From assembly GCA_021432635.1 (NCBI GenBank), contig MU270024.1, positions 558,001 to 622,000 on the forward strand: 64,000 nucleotides of DNA. Reading direction: 5' to 3'. Below, in pieces: positions 1-9,943 of the stretch. The position numbers and the translations under genes were made by a program. The stretch is from Thozetella sp. PMI_491. Taxonomy: Eukaryota; Ascomycota; Sordariomycetes; Chaetosphaeriales; Chaetosphaeriaceae. The notes beneath the pieces were generated by a model. That model ran no database searches. It saw only the letters and a program-made list of their open reading frames with translations, and was not told the origin of the DNA. Every line of letters starts with the position of its first letter. Within the stretch, counting starts at the first letter, position 1.

Positions 1-572
1 CTTGTTGTCCATCATCAAAATTACTGTGCTGACAGCCTTGGGGAATGGCCAGGGTACGAATTTCTGCCGGCAGAAAGCATCCACTATGGGTACAGGGGAT
101 CTAGCCACTAAAAGCACTATAGCTTTAATGCTAACAGGCTCTGCTAGCAGCCATTGTTGCTAAAACTTTAGGCCTAACTTGATCTAGGGTTAGGGTTAGC
201 TTCAGCCCCGGTCTTAAGGCGGTGGTGAGCAAAGGAAGCAAGTTAATAACTAACGTACAGCGTTTAGTTAGACTGCTCAAGGGATTCTGCCGTGCTTCAC
301 CGTGACGCTTCTTGCGCTAGGCCACATTAGGGGCCGCGGGGTCGTGGCTGAAGTTCCTGATCGCAACACAAGGACAGGGGGGTCCAAATCTAAGCATGGA
401 TTGAAAATACAGCTCAGCTGGCATAGGCTCCACATTTGCCCGCACCTTCTCAAACTGAGCGAGGAATCGACCAACGCAACTGCAACGGCCGCGTACCACT
501 CAGCGTCAGCCTCTCCTCGCTGTCAGCCAGGCTCAAGGAAAATGCCGCGGTCAGTGTCTTCCGCACATTGTC
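1..572. other. Upstream intergenic region
   Basis: No gene is supported here. Short open frames on both strands lack known motifs and overlap each other. At 185-199 there are two and a half TTAGGG-like units, too short to be called a telomere. The last part is the presumed promoter and 5' UTR of the gene starting at 573. Confidence 0.6.
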
Positions 573-3300
573 ATGTCTGACCCCCTTTCTATTGCCGGCA
601 GCGTAACCGGCATTGCGGCTCTCGGCTATTCCATCGCCAAGGGCCTCTACCAGATCGCAGACGAGCTGAGCGTAGCGGGGCTCGAAGTGCGCATATATGC
701 AAATGAAATTGATGCTTTCGCCAAGCTCCTCTTCCATGTCCAGCGCACAGTCGACGGACTGACATGCTCGGCCGCCGAGATTGCCGAGATTAAGATTCAG
801 GTTAAGGAGATACTCGACAACTGCGACCGCATCCTCAAGCCCCTGCAGGAGATCCAGAATGCCCTCTTGCCGCTGCTGCAGCGCTTCCGCGATAGCCCAT
901 CTAAGCTGATCCAAGTTGCGCTGCGGGTGCGCTGGACATTTGCTAGCAGGGGCAAGGTGCTGTTCTACCGAGAGCTGCTCCAGCGGCAGCATCAGATGCT
1001 GGACACTCACTTAGCCAGGGCTGCGCTGATCTCGATTGAGCGGAAGAAGAGCCCCCAGCTAGTAGAGTGAGTACCCGACCTCGGTCGGATTCTAAACAAG
1101 AAGATAAGGCTGAAATATTGCATAGGATGTTGCACATGTCGCTCGAAAACTCAGTGTCGGCGTTGAACCAGAATGTGGCGTCCCCCGGGTTCAGCCAGGC
1201 ACAGTCGCAGATGCAGCTCCTGCTAGGGTCCGCCTCGGAAAGTAATGCTGCTATATGGACAAGTGGGGAGGATATACTACGTCTACCACTATTAGGAAGG
1301 CCAAGTTCAGGTCACGAGTTAGCTGGAGCCGAGGACAGTACCGCGATAGCACCTGCCCGGGGGTCCGCCTTTATGTCGGTAGCAGGACCGTCGCTCACTG
1401 GCATGACGCAACAGGAGGTGGCCAGCGTTCTTTCTGCCACCAGCTTGGACATTGACGAGCGGACTTTGGCAGGCATGGCGCAGATACTGAACGATACCGA
1501 AGACGCCGAGCGCAAAACGATACGTGCCGCATCGGACACGTTAATGGACGAGAAGTGCGGTGCAAGTGGCCGGAAATCTAGCCATGGAATCACTCCAAAG
1601 CGTTTGCGATCCTCAGATGCCTTGGCAAGGTGCGGCCCGGAGATAATCGGAGACTGGAGCAAATCGGCAAGGCGTTTGTTCCGGCCCAGCCAACTACGCT
1701 TTGAGGTGCAGCTAGAGATTCCTGTGCTCTTTGTCTCCTCTCCTACCAACCAGAAGGGCCCTGTTCCCAATGCCCCTATTTACTACATCAAGGGGACGGC
1801 CGAAAGCATAGCCAAAACCAGGGCGGCTCTTCCTGGTGAGCCCAAGGAACTTGCGACTTGGCTTACTCTGTTGTGGCTGCTACAGCGAATGGAATCATTG
1901 TCGGCGGATTGGCATAGAGCCGAATTTGCGAGCAGAACCCTCATGGGCTTGTCTCCGGCGAGATTCTGGGACGACCGCACCCTTGCTGTAGCGGTGCAAG
2001 CTAAACTCATCAGCTGGGACGCGCTACCAAGCCGGGTGGACAGGCCGTACGCCACCACTACCTTAGCCCACCTTATCGAAATAGCCGCCATACTAGGCAT
2101 TTACTGGAAAGAGTTTGACCGTCCGAATAGTAGGTATTTTGCCGAGGGCAACGGCATTATCCTGGGCGGTTCAAGAGTAGATGGGCTTGGAGTTATGTTC
2201 TCGTTTCAGATTGTTGGCAAGTCGTCATTTGGTCACCATCGCCTCATTCCTGTCGACGAGATCAGAGACTTGTGCATGGGATGCTTTTCAACCAGCTTTG
2301 GGAGAGACGAAAACGGTAGAGACGAAGACAAGGCTCTCCTTAGGTTGTGCCTCGGAAGCGCTACTGATACCAGCGAGTCCTTCGCCTTCATAGGATGCAA
2401 TGCTAGGACAGCCAACTATTTTCGGGACCCCCAGGCAAAGCTTGACCACATATTCCCAGGTTAGGCGACTTTTTATTTAACAAGGAACCCTTTAACTAAT
2501 CGTTTTGCGTTCTAGTTTCTTTCGAGTTGCTCGGAATGACTTGCAAAACGCTTCATATCAAGAACAGTTTGTTCCAGATGCTTCCTAATCCGACAACATT
2601 TCGGTGGCCCAAAACCAAATTCTCTCCCCGCCGCCTCTTTGGCGCTTTCACTCGGTACCTACGTGCTCTTGAGTTAACACCCAACCATAACTCGGATTGG
2701 ATGGGCGAGATCCGGAGAATGAATCAGGACCTAGAAGATCTCCAGACTACCAGTGACGACATACGTCAGGACTTGCATCTAGATAATCCGAGCGTAGGAC
2801 CGCTGTTGTGCTATCGACTTCACGACGATCTCGATCAATGCGATAAAGCGATTGCCACTTACTGGCCTCAGAGTACCGTGCTAATGGTCCTGCGGACACA
2901 CTTTGAGGAAGTGCTAAGATTGCTAAACGAGGGTGGTGCGGCGGATGAAGGCAACGACAATGGCGCGATCTCTCTGGGTAGCGTACAAGAAACGAACCGT
3001 TCACGCAAAAAGAGCTTTGGAGAACTCGAATGCGTCGATCAAGAAGATAGAGAGTCAACTTACATGAGCATCTACTGGACAGTGGTTCTTCCACGTACTA
3101 TCGAGCTTGTCATCAGGACTAACAGTCGCCGTGATTCAGGCACGATTCGTGGTCAGCCAGAAGTTATTACCCAAATTTGGTGCACACTGGTTTTTCGTAT
3201 GCTTTGTTGGCTAACGCTTCATACTTTTCATCCGAATGACGTGCAGATAGTTGGCAAGGTTGAAGAACTTAGTAGGCGCCAACCAGTTTACATTTCATAA
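573..3300 (+). CDS. Fungal N-terminal domain (PF17111-like) protein, three exons
   Basis: I join exons 573-1066, 1126-2459 and 2516-3300 (870 aa). Intron 1 starts GTGAGTA and ends CATAG; intron 2 has a TAACTAAT branch site and ends TTCTAG; both joins keep frame. The N-terminus (MSDPLSIAGSVTGIAALGYS, then a helical stretch to about residue 120) is the fungal N-terminal domain often found at the front of STAND/NLR-like and azaphilone-cluster proteins. No NACHT P-loop, ankyrin or WD repeats are visible behind it. The C-terminal exon carries an aromatic- and Cys-rich stretch (WCTLVFRMLCW) that I associate with a large family of uncharacterised fungal proteins. The start is the first ATG in frame with the domain. 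Function is unknown; a role in non-self recognition is only an inference from the domain. AT-rich repeats begin directly after the stop. Confidence 0.8.
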
Positions 3301-3659
3301 GGTACTTAGCTAGGCTACTAAGTATTAATAGCTTAAAATACTTATACTTTCTAACTGTTATCTATTAATATATATTATTTATTATTACCACGAATAATAA
3401 GTATTTATATATTAATATTAAGTGTATTTTTATATGTATATGCAAGGTAATTTATCTTTAGCAAGCCTTAAAAGTTAGGCAGTCCACATAGAAAAAACTA
3501 AAAAAACCATCAATCCACACAGTAGATACTATAACTAGTATCTGTAAACACAGTAAAAGTCCAGTAATAATCACAATTAATCATTGATAGATGCAGCTAC
3601 TTAAGGCTTATAAAGCTTATTAGGGCTAACAAGCCACGATTAGCTTCTATTATATATAA
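3301..3659. repeat. Degraded repeat family R, copy A (left part)
   Basis: AT-rich DNA. From about 3440 it matches, with many transitions, the sequences at 6286-6415 and 6430-6980 (shared landmarks: GGTAATTTATCT, the GTCAATCYAYRCAGTAGATAC region, and AATTAATCATTGATAGATG). The differences are mostly C/T and G/A, as expected from RIP. The copy is split at 3660 by an LTR-like insert and continues from 4234. I cannot assign the family; no intact transposase frame remains. Confidence 0.7.
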
Positions 3660-4233
3660 TGAGCTGGGGGTAGTCAGTGGATTTTTTCTTTTCGCCCAGC
3701 GTGGCCCTGGTACGGGAGGAACTGCATGGTGGATCCAGACCCTGGTCTGACCAGGCCATGCCAGCTCGATTTGTATAAGTAGTTAAAAGATGCCGTCCTA
3801 CCTCAGGGAGGAGGACCATCCCATCATCAACCGATCAAGTCATCCATCCTTACCCTCATCTAGATCATTGAGAATCAAGCTTTATTCGTTTCCCTAGACA
3901 AGACCAACCACAAGACCACTCTGTACGACCATTACGGGGCTCCGCCCCATTCCTACGTGTTCATCCTGCCCTGGTCAGAGCCCAGCACTCGTTGGATCTC
4001 GCATTGGCATGCCCTCTTCCACGTACCACTAGACTTACGCTGCTTCAACGGCCCTACCTACGAACTAGATCGCAAGATCGTGGTATTGGTTCCGCGCTGT
4101 GGCTACTAGGCTACGGAGTGTATGGTGGTGGTGTTGTGTGTGGGTTGTTCCGCACGTGCTCTGCTTCCTGCTCCCCGTTCTCAATAATACCCAGTAAAGC
4201 TAATAAAGCTTCTATAATCATATACTCCTGACA
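3660..4233. mobile_element. LTR-like insertion in repeat copy A
   Basis: A block of about 574 bp with higher GC interrupts repeat copy A; the matching copy at 6815-7360 lacks it. It starts TGAGCTGGGG and ends CTCCTGACA, that is with TG...CA ends. It contains a TATA-like site (TATAAGTAG near 3775) and AATAAAG near its 3' end, as in a retrotransposon LTR. No internal coding region is attached, so it would be a solo LTR. Flanks are TATAA and ATATA, so a target duplication cannot be proven in this AT-rich context. Confidence 0.55.
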
Positions 4234-5036
4234 ATATATAGTTATAGTAAGGTTTAGCTATATTCTAATAAGCTTATAATAACTTTAGCTATACTATAGT
4301 ATAAAAGCTCTAGAAAAAGTCTTAGAGCTAAGATAACTTAATCAGTTACAACCTTCTCTAATAAGCCAGGCTTAAAAGGATAAGAGAGTAGCTATTATAC
4401 AAGCTATCTTAGACTTTAAACAACTTCTTCGCGAAACATACTACTCCACTCACCAAACCTTATATAATAATTATACTCAAGCCTATTACTAAGATAAAAC
4501 CTATTCTAGTTCTTCTTTTTACCTTTAAAAGCTAATACCATATCTTATAGGAACTATATACATTATTTTTTATAAATATCTAATTCTATAGCCTAGTCTG
4601 AAGTAAATTAATTTAACAAGATAAATTATAGCTTATATATTATTAATAAGACAATAAGTTTTAAGTATCTAATATATAACATCTAGATGTATAAGTTCTA
4701 ATCATCACTGAAAAACTTCCCAGAATTCTCTCTGGGGAAATTTAAAGCCTTAGATTTCGTTAAAGGCATTAAGTTACTAATACAATTGGTTAAATATAAG
4801 TTAAGTGTTGCCTAGTGGAACTAGATAGAGATGTTCCTAATAAACAGCGGATGTAATGTTCTAGTCCTGTTTATAATAAAATAAAATCAAGTGGATAACT
4901 GTCTAGGATAGTAAGGAGCCTAGTTTACTAGCATAACTCCCTGCAACTCAGCAATGAAGCATGATATGATTAGTCTTGATGCAAGAGATGATTTCAAGTA
5001 CTGTTGTCAGAGGCGGTTCCTAAAAAGGTGGCGTGA
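4234..5036. repeat. Degraded repeat family R, copy A (right part) and AT-rich DNA
   Basis: The part from 4234 to about 4560 parallels 7040-7360 (shared landmarks: AGTTATAGTAAG, AACTTTAGCTATACTATAGTAT, and ATTACTAAGATAAAAC). The remainder is AT-rich without a usable reading frame. I see no gene. The bias toward TA-rich words suggests RIP. Confidence 0.6.
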
Positions 5037-5571
5037 TTATTTGCACGGGGGCACACTAGCGCGGCACGGCGCTGGTCGGCCCGACTGGTTAGTAGCGCCA
5101 CGTAGCAATTCGTGCCGGAAGTGTACCAGTCCTTCATCTGAAAAGATCCATGGATCATCAGTGAAGGACAAACCGAGCTCATTCTGAGCTTCTGCAGCGA
5201 TCCGGAGTATATTCTGGGACAGAAACGTCCCTGGTCGAGGTAATTTGTCCGCCGCAGGCGAGACCAGCAGGGTTTCCAGATTGGTTTGCACCGTCAGCCA
5301 GATGTATGGGTCTTCCCAATCGACGTCCATTCTGGAGTATTGCCATATTCAACGGGACTGAGGAGCGGTGGCGATCAAGCCTTTGCTTCGAGAGTGGTGG
5401 TACAAAAATCATGCCACCCCGACGCGAGCTGAGTGCGGCATAACCACATGCGGGGCTGACCACCCACTGGCGAGTTAAATTTTTGGCATAGAAGAAAGGT
5501 AGCACTAAGGAAGTAGTAAGACCCGGACGATAATTATACCGCCAACGAATATAAAGTTCACTGTGAGGCAT
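5037..5571 (-). pseudogene. Unrecognised gene remnant
   Basis: On the minus strand a frame of 97 codons (5330 to 5037) has protein-like composition, for example a WEDPYIWLTVQTNLETLLVS stretch and a DDPWIFSDEG stretch. An overlapping frame (5571 to 5179) shares the same DNA. GC content is higher than in the flanking repeats. No start context, no splice-supported extension and no domain that I know is visible. I read it as the C-terminal remnant of a gene stranded in repeats; it may also be noise. Confidence 0.3.
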
Positions 5572-5704
5572 GAAAGAGCTATGGAGGTTTCATTATATGT
5601 CCCAAGACGAAATACAATTTAGATGAGCAGCAGTAAACAGCTCTCCTCACATAAGGCTGTTCCACTACATATCAGGATATCTTCGGAAAAAGGAGCAAAC
5701 CATC

Positions 5705-6165
5705 ATGCATCTTCCCATCACTAAAACGTTTACATTCCTCTTCAGCATCGCTATATCACGTGTCAGCGGTTCTAATCTCTACTTCCAGCCCGAATCCGTC
5801 AATAGTTATGTCTTTTATGATGAATCAGCTCTTTCTTGCGGTGAAGCTGGGAACTACGACACCAGTATGGGCCTTGGGAACTGCAACTGCAATGATGTTC
5901 CTTCCAGCTGGCCGAGTGTCTGTGTCCATTTTCATATGAAAGGCCAAGCTGTGACCATGTATTCGGGGTCTGGTTGCACGGGAACGAATCTTGGAGAGTA
6001 TGCTTTTCACCACGAAATAGTTCTCAATCCGATGCCTCACAGGTACTCCGGCTTTCTAAACCATTAGCACTAACAATATAATGTCCTAGGTATACGGGGA
6101 CAGGCGATTATGACGAGTGTGGCTGGAGAACTTATCAGATGAATAGCTTCTATGTTAGTTGTTGA
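5705..6165 (+). CDS. Small secreted Cys-rich protein (effector candidate)
   Basis: I join exons 5705-6042 and 6090-6165 across a 47-bp intron (GTACTC...GCACTAACA...CCTAG), giving 137 aa. Residues 1 to about 22 form a hydrophobic signal peptide ending near VSG. The mature part has seven cysteines, including an NCNCN pair and a C-terminal FYVSC. No membrane segment or GPI signal follows. It sits between two AT-rich repeat blocks, the usual setting of fungal effectors. No family assignment is possible from the sequence. Secretion is well supported; the effector role is inference. Without splicing the frame would stop early at 6067 and lose the last two cysteines. Confidence 0.75.
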
Positions 6166-6416
6166 GATGTGGCGAGGAATGCTTGAACATCGAAGCTCTT
6201 AGTCTAAAGAGCTGAACTCCACATACTTCAGTCTCGAAACTATAATAAGTTTTATCTTAGCAATAAATATGTTTAAATATATTATGCAAGGTAATTTATC
6301 TTTAGCAAGCCTCAAAAGTGGGCTGCGCACACAGAAGAAATGAAAAACGTCAATACACGCAGTAGATACCATACACGGTATCTCTAAGCACAGCGAACAT
6401 CCAGTAATGATCAATA
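6166..6416. repeat. Degraded repeat family R, copy B (partial, uninterrupted site)
   Basis: From about 6268 the DNA matches copies A and C. Near 6321 it has the junction GGGCTGCGCACA without any insertion. This is the empty-site counterpart of the LTR insertion in copy C. The copy ends near 6416 and runs straight into copy C, so B and C are in tandem. The 100 bp before it are the 3' flank of the secreted-protein gene. Confidence 0.7.
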
Positions 6417-6477
6417 TTTTTTAAATATATTATATACAACGTAATTTATCTCTAGCAGCCCTTAAAAGTTGGGCTGC
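6417..6477. repeat. Degraded repeat family R, copy C (left part)
   Basis: Begins TAAATATATTATAT, then the GTAATTTATCT landmark shared with copies A and B. It ends at the target site GCTGC (6473-6477), where the solo LTR is inserted. It continues at 6810. Confidence 0.7.
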
Positions 6478-6809
6478 TGTAATGCCCTAGGCGGGTATCA
6501 GGGGGTGGATTAGCTCGGCCACGAGAAGGGGAATGTATTGGATCGCTATCACTAAGGCTGTAACAGAGACTGATCCTTAAGTTCCTCAAGTTTGAGGCCC
6601 TTAGGGCTCCTACTTATACAGGTGAAAGGTTTTCCTCCCCTATCGGATCCTGACTCGGCCCCGAATCCCCTGTGTTTCCTGCCTGACTCCTAGGCCGGTT
6701 GCGGCTTACACTGGAGTCATACTGGCTGTTCTCCTTTACTCGTGAACCTTCTAGGTTCTGCTTTCAGCTGCGTGCCCTATTCTAAGGCTGTATGCTCTGG
6801 GGCCTTACA
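6478..6809. mobile_element. Solo LTR with 5-bp target-site duplication
   Basis: A 332-bp element starts TGTAATGCCC and ends GGGGCCTTACA, so it has TG...CA ends and an inverted TGTAA/TTACA terminus. It is flanked by GCTGC on both sides (6473-6477 and 6810-6814). The related copy B at about 6321 has a single GCTGC at the same place. This is direct evidence of insertion by an LTR retrotransposon and later loss of the internal part by LTR recombination. It contains a TATA-like CTTATACA. Its base composition is less AT-rich than its host repeat, so it probably arrived after the repeat had decayed. Confidence 0.9.
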
Positions 6810-7720
6810 GCTGCGCACATAGAAAAAAAAAAGAAAAACTGTCAATCTATACAGTAGATACGATACCTAGTATCCCTAAGCACAGTGAAAATCTAGTAAT
6901 TATTATAATTAATCGTTGATAGATGTAGCTACTCAGAGCTTATAGAGCCTTATCCTAGACCTTTATGTATAGAGCTTGTTACGACTGATAAGCTATGATT
7001 AGTGTTATATATAACGCTTATTAAAGTTTAAAAAGCTACTATAATAGTTATAGTAAGTTTTAGTTACACTATAGCAAGCTTGTGATAACTTTAGCTATAC
7101 TATAGTATTAAAGCTCTAATAAAGGTTATTGCAGCCTTACAAGATAACTTAATCAGTACTAATCTTTCTCTGAGAGCCTAGGCTTAAGAGGATGAAAGAG
7201 TAGCTATCACACAGGCCTGCTATCTTAAACCTTAAATAACTTTCTGACAATCTTAGATCTTGAACAGCTTTCTTGCTAAATCTGATACAATATACTTAAG
7301 TATACTTATTACTAAGATAAAACTTATTCTGTCCTTTTGTTTTACTTTTAAAAGCTAATATTATATTAAAGAGGCTAACTTTAAAGCTCTAGCTAATATA
7401 AATAAGATTATAGGATAAGTAAGAAATATTAACCCTTTACTTCATCCCTGTTCATTATCTATTAAAGAACTTCTTTGTCTCTTAAAGTTTATTTATAATA
7501 TTTTAGTTAAGAACGAGATTAAGGTGATTAAGCAGGAGGAGATTATAATAAGCTTTAATTTCCTCAAGAAAAAAGACACTTAGGCTTTAGATTATTATGC
7601 TGTGCTTAAGGAGGACAGGTTGTTAATACCACTAGTTCAAATAGATTAGAGCATTGATAAAATGGTATGGAATAGCTAGCGCTAAACTGGCTTGGAAGCT
7701 AGATCCTTAGGATAGTCATA
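6810..7720. repeat. Degraded repeat family R, copy C (right part) and AT-rich DNA
   Basis: The copy resumes with the second GCTGC and matches copy A up to about 7360. Further right the DNA stays AT-rich (for example 7400-7620) without a convincing reading frame. I see no gene. The density of TA dinucleotides and scattered stops fits RIP. Confidence 0.6.
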
Positions 7721-8127
7721 TAATCAAGACTCAGGTGCCTACCCTGTCAGCGACTTCCATCACATTAGTGTTCACAGTCTATATTCCCTTATCGAGGGTT
7801 AGGATCCTATATATGGTGGTTGCAGATCCCCCCCTCCCTCATACGGGCTTAAGTAATGTCGACGGGCGCCGTAAAATCTTAAATCGACGGGTCCCGTTGA
7901 TTTATAGGACCCCAGATGACACCCTAGTTCTCCCTGAACCTGCCTAACTAGGGATAAGGTCTGGATCACTTGGCGGTCTCCATACACAGAGTAGCGCTGT
8001 CAGCACTAGTGCTAGGAGTGGGGCTACAGCAGGCGATGCAGGAGATATATTCTGGAGGATATCCGTAATGTCCTGCGACAACTCGTAAATCAGTCAACCT
8101 AATTACTAGCAATAGAAACTAATCGCC
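7721..8127. other. Upstream region of the FAD monooxygenase gene
   Basis: About 400 bp of mixed composition between the repeats and the next start codon. Short frames on both strands overlap and have no motifs. It presumably holds the promoter of the gene at 8128. Confidence 0.5.
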
Positions 8128-9493
8128 ATGCCCGTCAATATATTGATCGTGGGAGGTGGCATCTGCGGCCTTAGCTGCGCCATTGCCCTCCGGCACGCCG
8201 GCCATAACGTCACGATATACGAGCGATATGGAGCTGACGCTGACGCAGGCGCAGGGATTGTTGTCAGCCCGAACGGAACCAAGGTTCTAAAGTCCTGGGG
8301 GCTGGACCCAGCCGCCCTAGGCTCGTCTACGTGGAAAGAGGGGATACAGCTAGACGGGTCGACACTTGATATCCGCCAGCGAATCTACGTCGATCTTGCA
8401 GCACAGGGCGATGCTAGCCACATGACAACACGAAGCGACCTGAGGATTTTGCTTAGGAGAGAGGCAGAGAAGCAAGTCGAAGGGGAAGGGACTATTCAAA
8501 TCGTTTACAATGCTAACGTGGTAGACTACGACCATGCCCAGTCGATGATAAAACTGGACAGTGGCGTCTTGGTCGCTGGAGACCTCGTGGTTGCGTGCGA
8601 CGGCATCAAGTCCAAAGCGGCGCGAATCATCCTCGGGACGGAGAATGTTGCTAGGTCCACCGGATATTCGGCTTTCAGGCTACTCATCCAAGACCATCGC
8701 CTAAAAGAAGCCCGAGAAAAGTTCAAAGACAACGAAGTAATTCAGGCCAAGTTCGAGGAGGGCAGCGGACAGGCATGGTTTGCCACAGACCAGACTGGGC
8801 GGAGCTTTGTTTGGTGGTCTTGCGGTTTTGATACCATTCACGCATTGGACGTCATCATTCCAGACAACGATAGCTATGCAAGCTCGGAGGAATGGTTCGC
8901 AAGGTGCGAGCAAGACGTTCTCCTTCACGAGTTTCGACACTGGCACCCGGTTTTCACCGAGATACTGAGCGCGGCTGACAAACCTCTGCTTTGGAAAATC
9001 TGCAACCGCGACCCAGTCAACATTCTGCACAACGGAAAGCTGTGCATGCTTGGCGACGCATTGCATCCAATGCCACCGTACCGAGCCCAAGGCGGAACCA
9101 TGTCTATTGAGGATGCGGGTGTACTCGGTGTGTGTCTCAGCAATTTGCACGACGCCAGCGAGATCCCCAAGCGGCTAGACCTACTACAGAAACTAAGGGT
9201 CCCGCGCTACGCAACTACCCAGATGCTGTCGACGATACGTCTAGGCGAATCAGACAAGACTGAGAAACACAAAGAAGTGTTAGAAATATGTCGAAAGTGG
9301 TTTGATGGACAGGATCAATCGCATTGTAAGCGGATTCTGCCCTCCCCCTCCTCTCTGCCATCCCACCATGGGCCTCCCAACCTCCTCTGGATAGATGTTG
9401 ACCCGGTTAGTGGATGACCTACAATCTGCTGGGCTATGGCTGCGTTTATACGATGCCGTGGAGGAAGCGAAGAAAGCTCTGGGCAATATTTGA
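8128..9493 (+). CDS. FAD-dependent monooxygenase, salicylate hydroxylase-like
   Basis: I join exons 8128-9325 and 9411-9493 across an 85-bp intron (GTAAGC...GGTTAG), giving 426 aa. Reading through the intron instead gives 429 aa with a low-complexity Ser/Pro tail, while the spliced end (LWLRLYDAVEEAKKALGNI) resembles the usual family end. Residues 8-13 are the dinucleotide motif GGGICG; an ACDGIKSKAAR segment is the DG motif; GDALHPMPPYRAQG is the GD motif that binds FAD ribose. The family hydroxylates aromatic rings with NAD(P)H and oxygen. The substrate cannot be told. It stands alone between repeats and a HET gene, so no pathway is suggested by context. Confidence 0.85.
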
Positions 9494-9943
9494 TATAAAC
9501 CGAATCGATCTAGACTTCGAGCATAGAAGTTGTAGCGCACTTCCCTTAGTCCCGGCTCGGGGCCAGATAGCGCCGCAGGCGGCGGTGAAGCTGAAGCAGA
9601 AGATAGAAATAAAGGCAGCCAGGGACCGCGAAGAGGCTTGACCGTCAGGATTGATCTGTGAGATGATTGTGAATACCAGCATGCAAAAAAAAAATATTCA
9701 CAGCACAACATGCGATAGGTAACAGCCGTCTGCCGATGTATCTACTAGTGATAACGGCTATGAAGGGTTCGATAACTTGTCAACCGTTTGAGATGACAAG
9801 TGACCAGAAAGGCGTTACTAAAGCCAACCGTGCTAAAGAAGTAGGTGGAGCATCCAAATATATGGATTAGACCTAGTATATTACAAGTAGAACAACTAAA
9901 TAATTGCCATAGAACCTTTAGAACTTCTAAAATAGTCTTATTT
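9494..9943. other. Intergenic, convergent gene ends
   Basis: A 450-bp spacer between two genes that point toward each other. It contains a short A-run near 9685-9694. I see no gene or repeat in it. Confidence 0.6.

Noticed and set aside
185-199. TAGGGTTAGGGTTAG, telomere-like
   Set aside because: Only two and a half units; too short to show a telomere end or fusion, and similar single units occur elsewhere (29968, 61588).
450-1010. Open frame of 186 codons on the minus strand
   Set aside because: It lies opposite the first exon of the PF17111-like gene and has no domain; it is a shadow frame.
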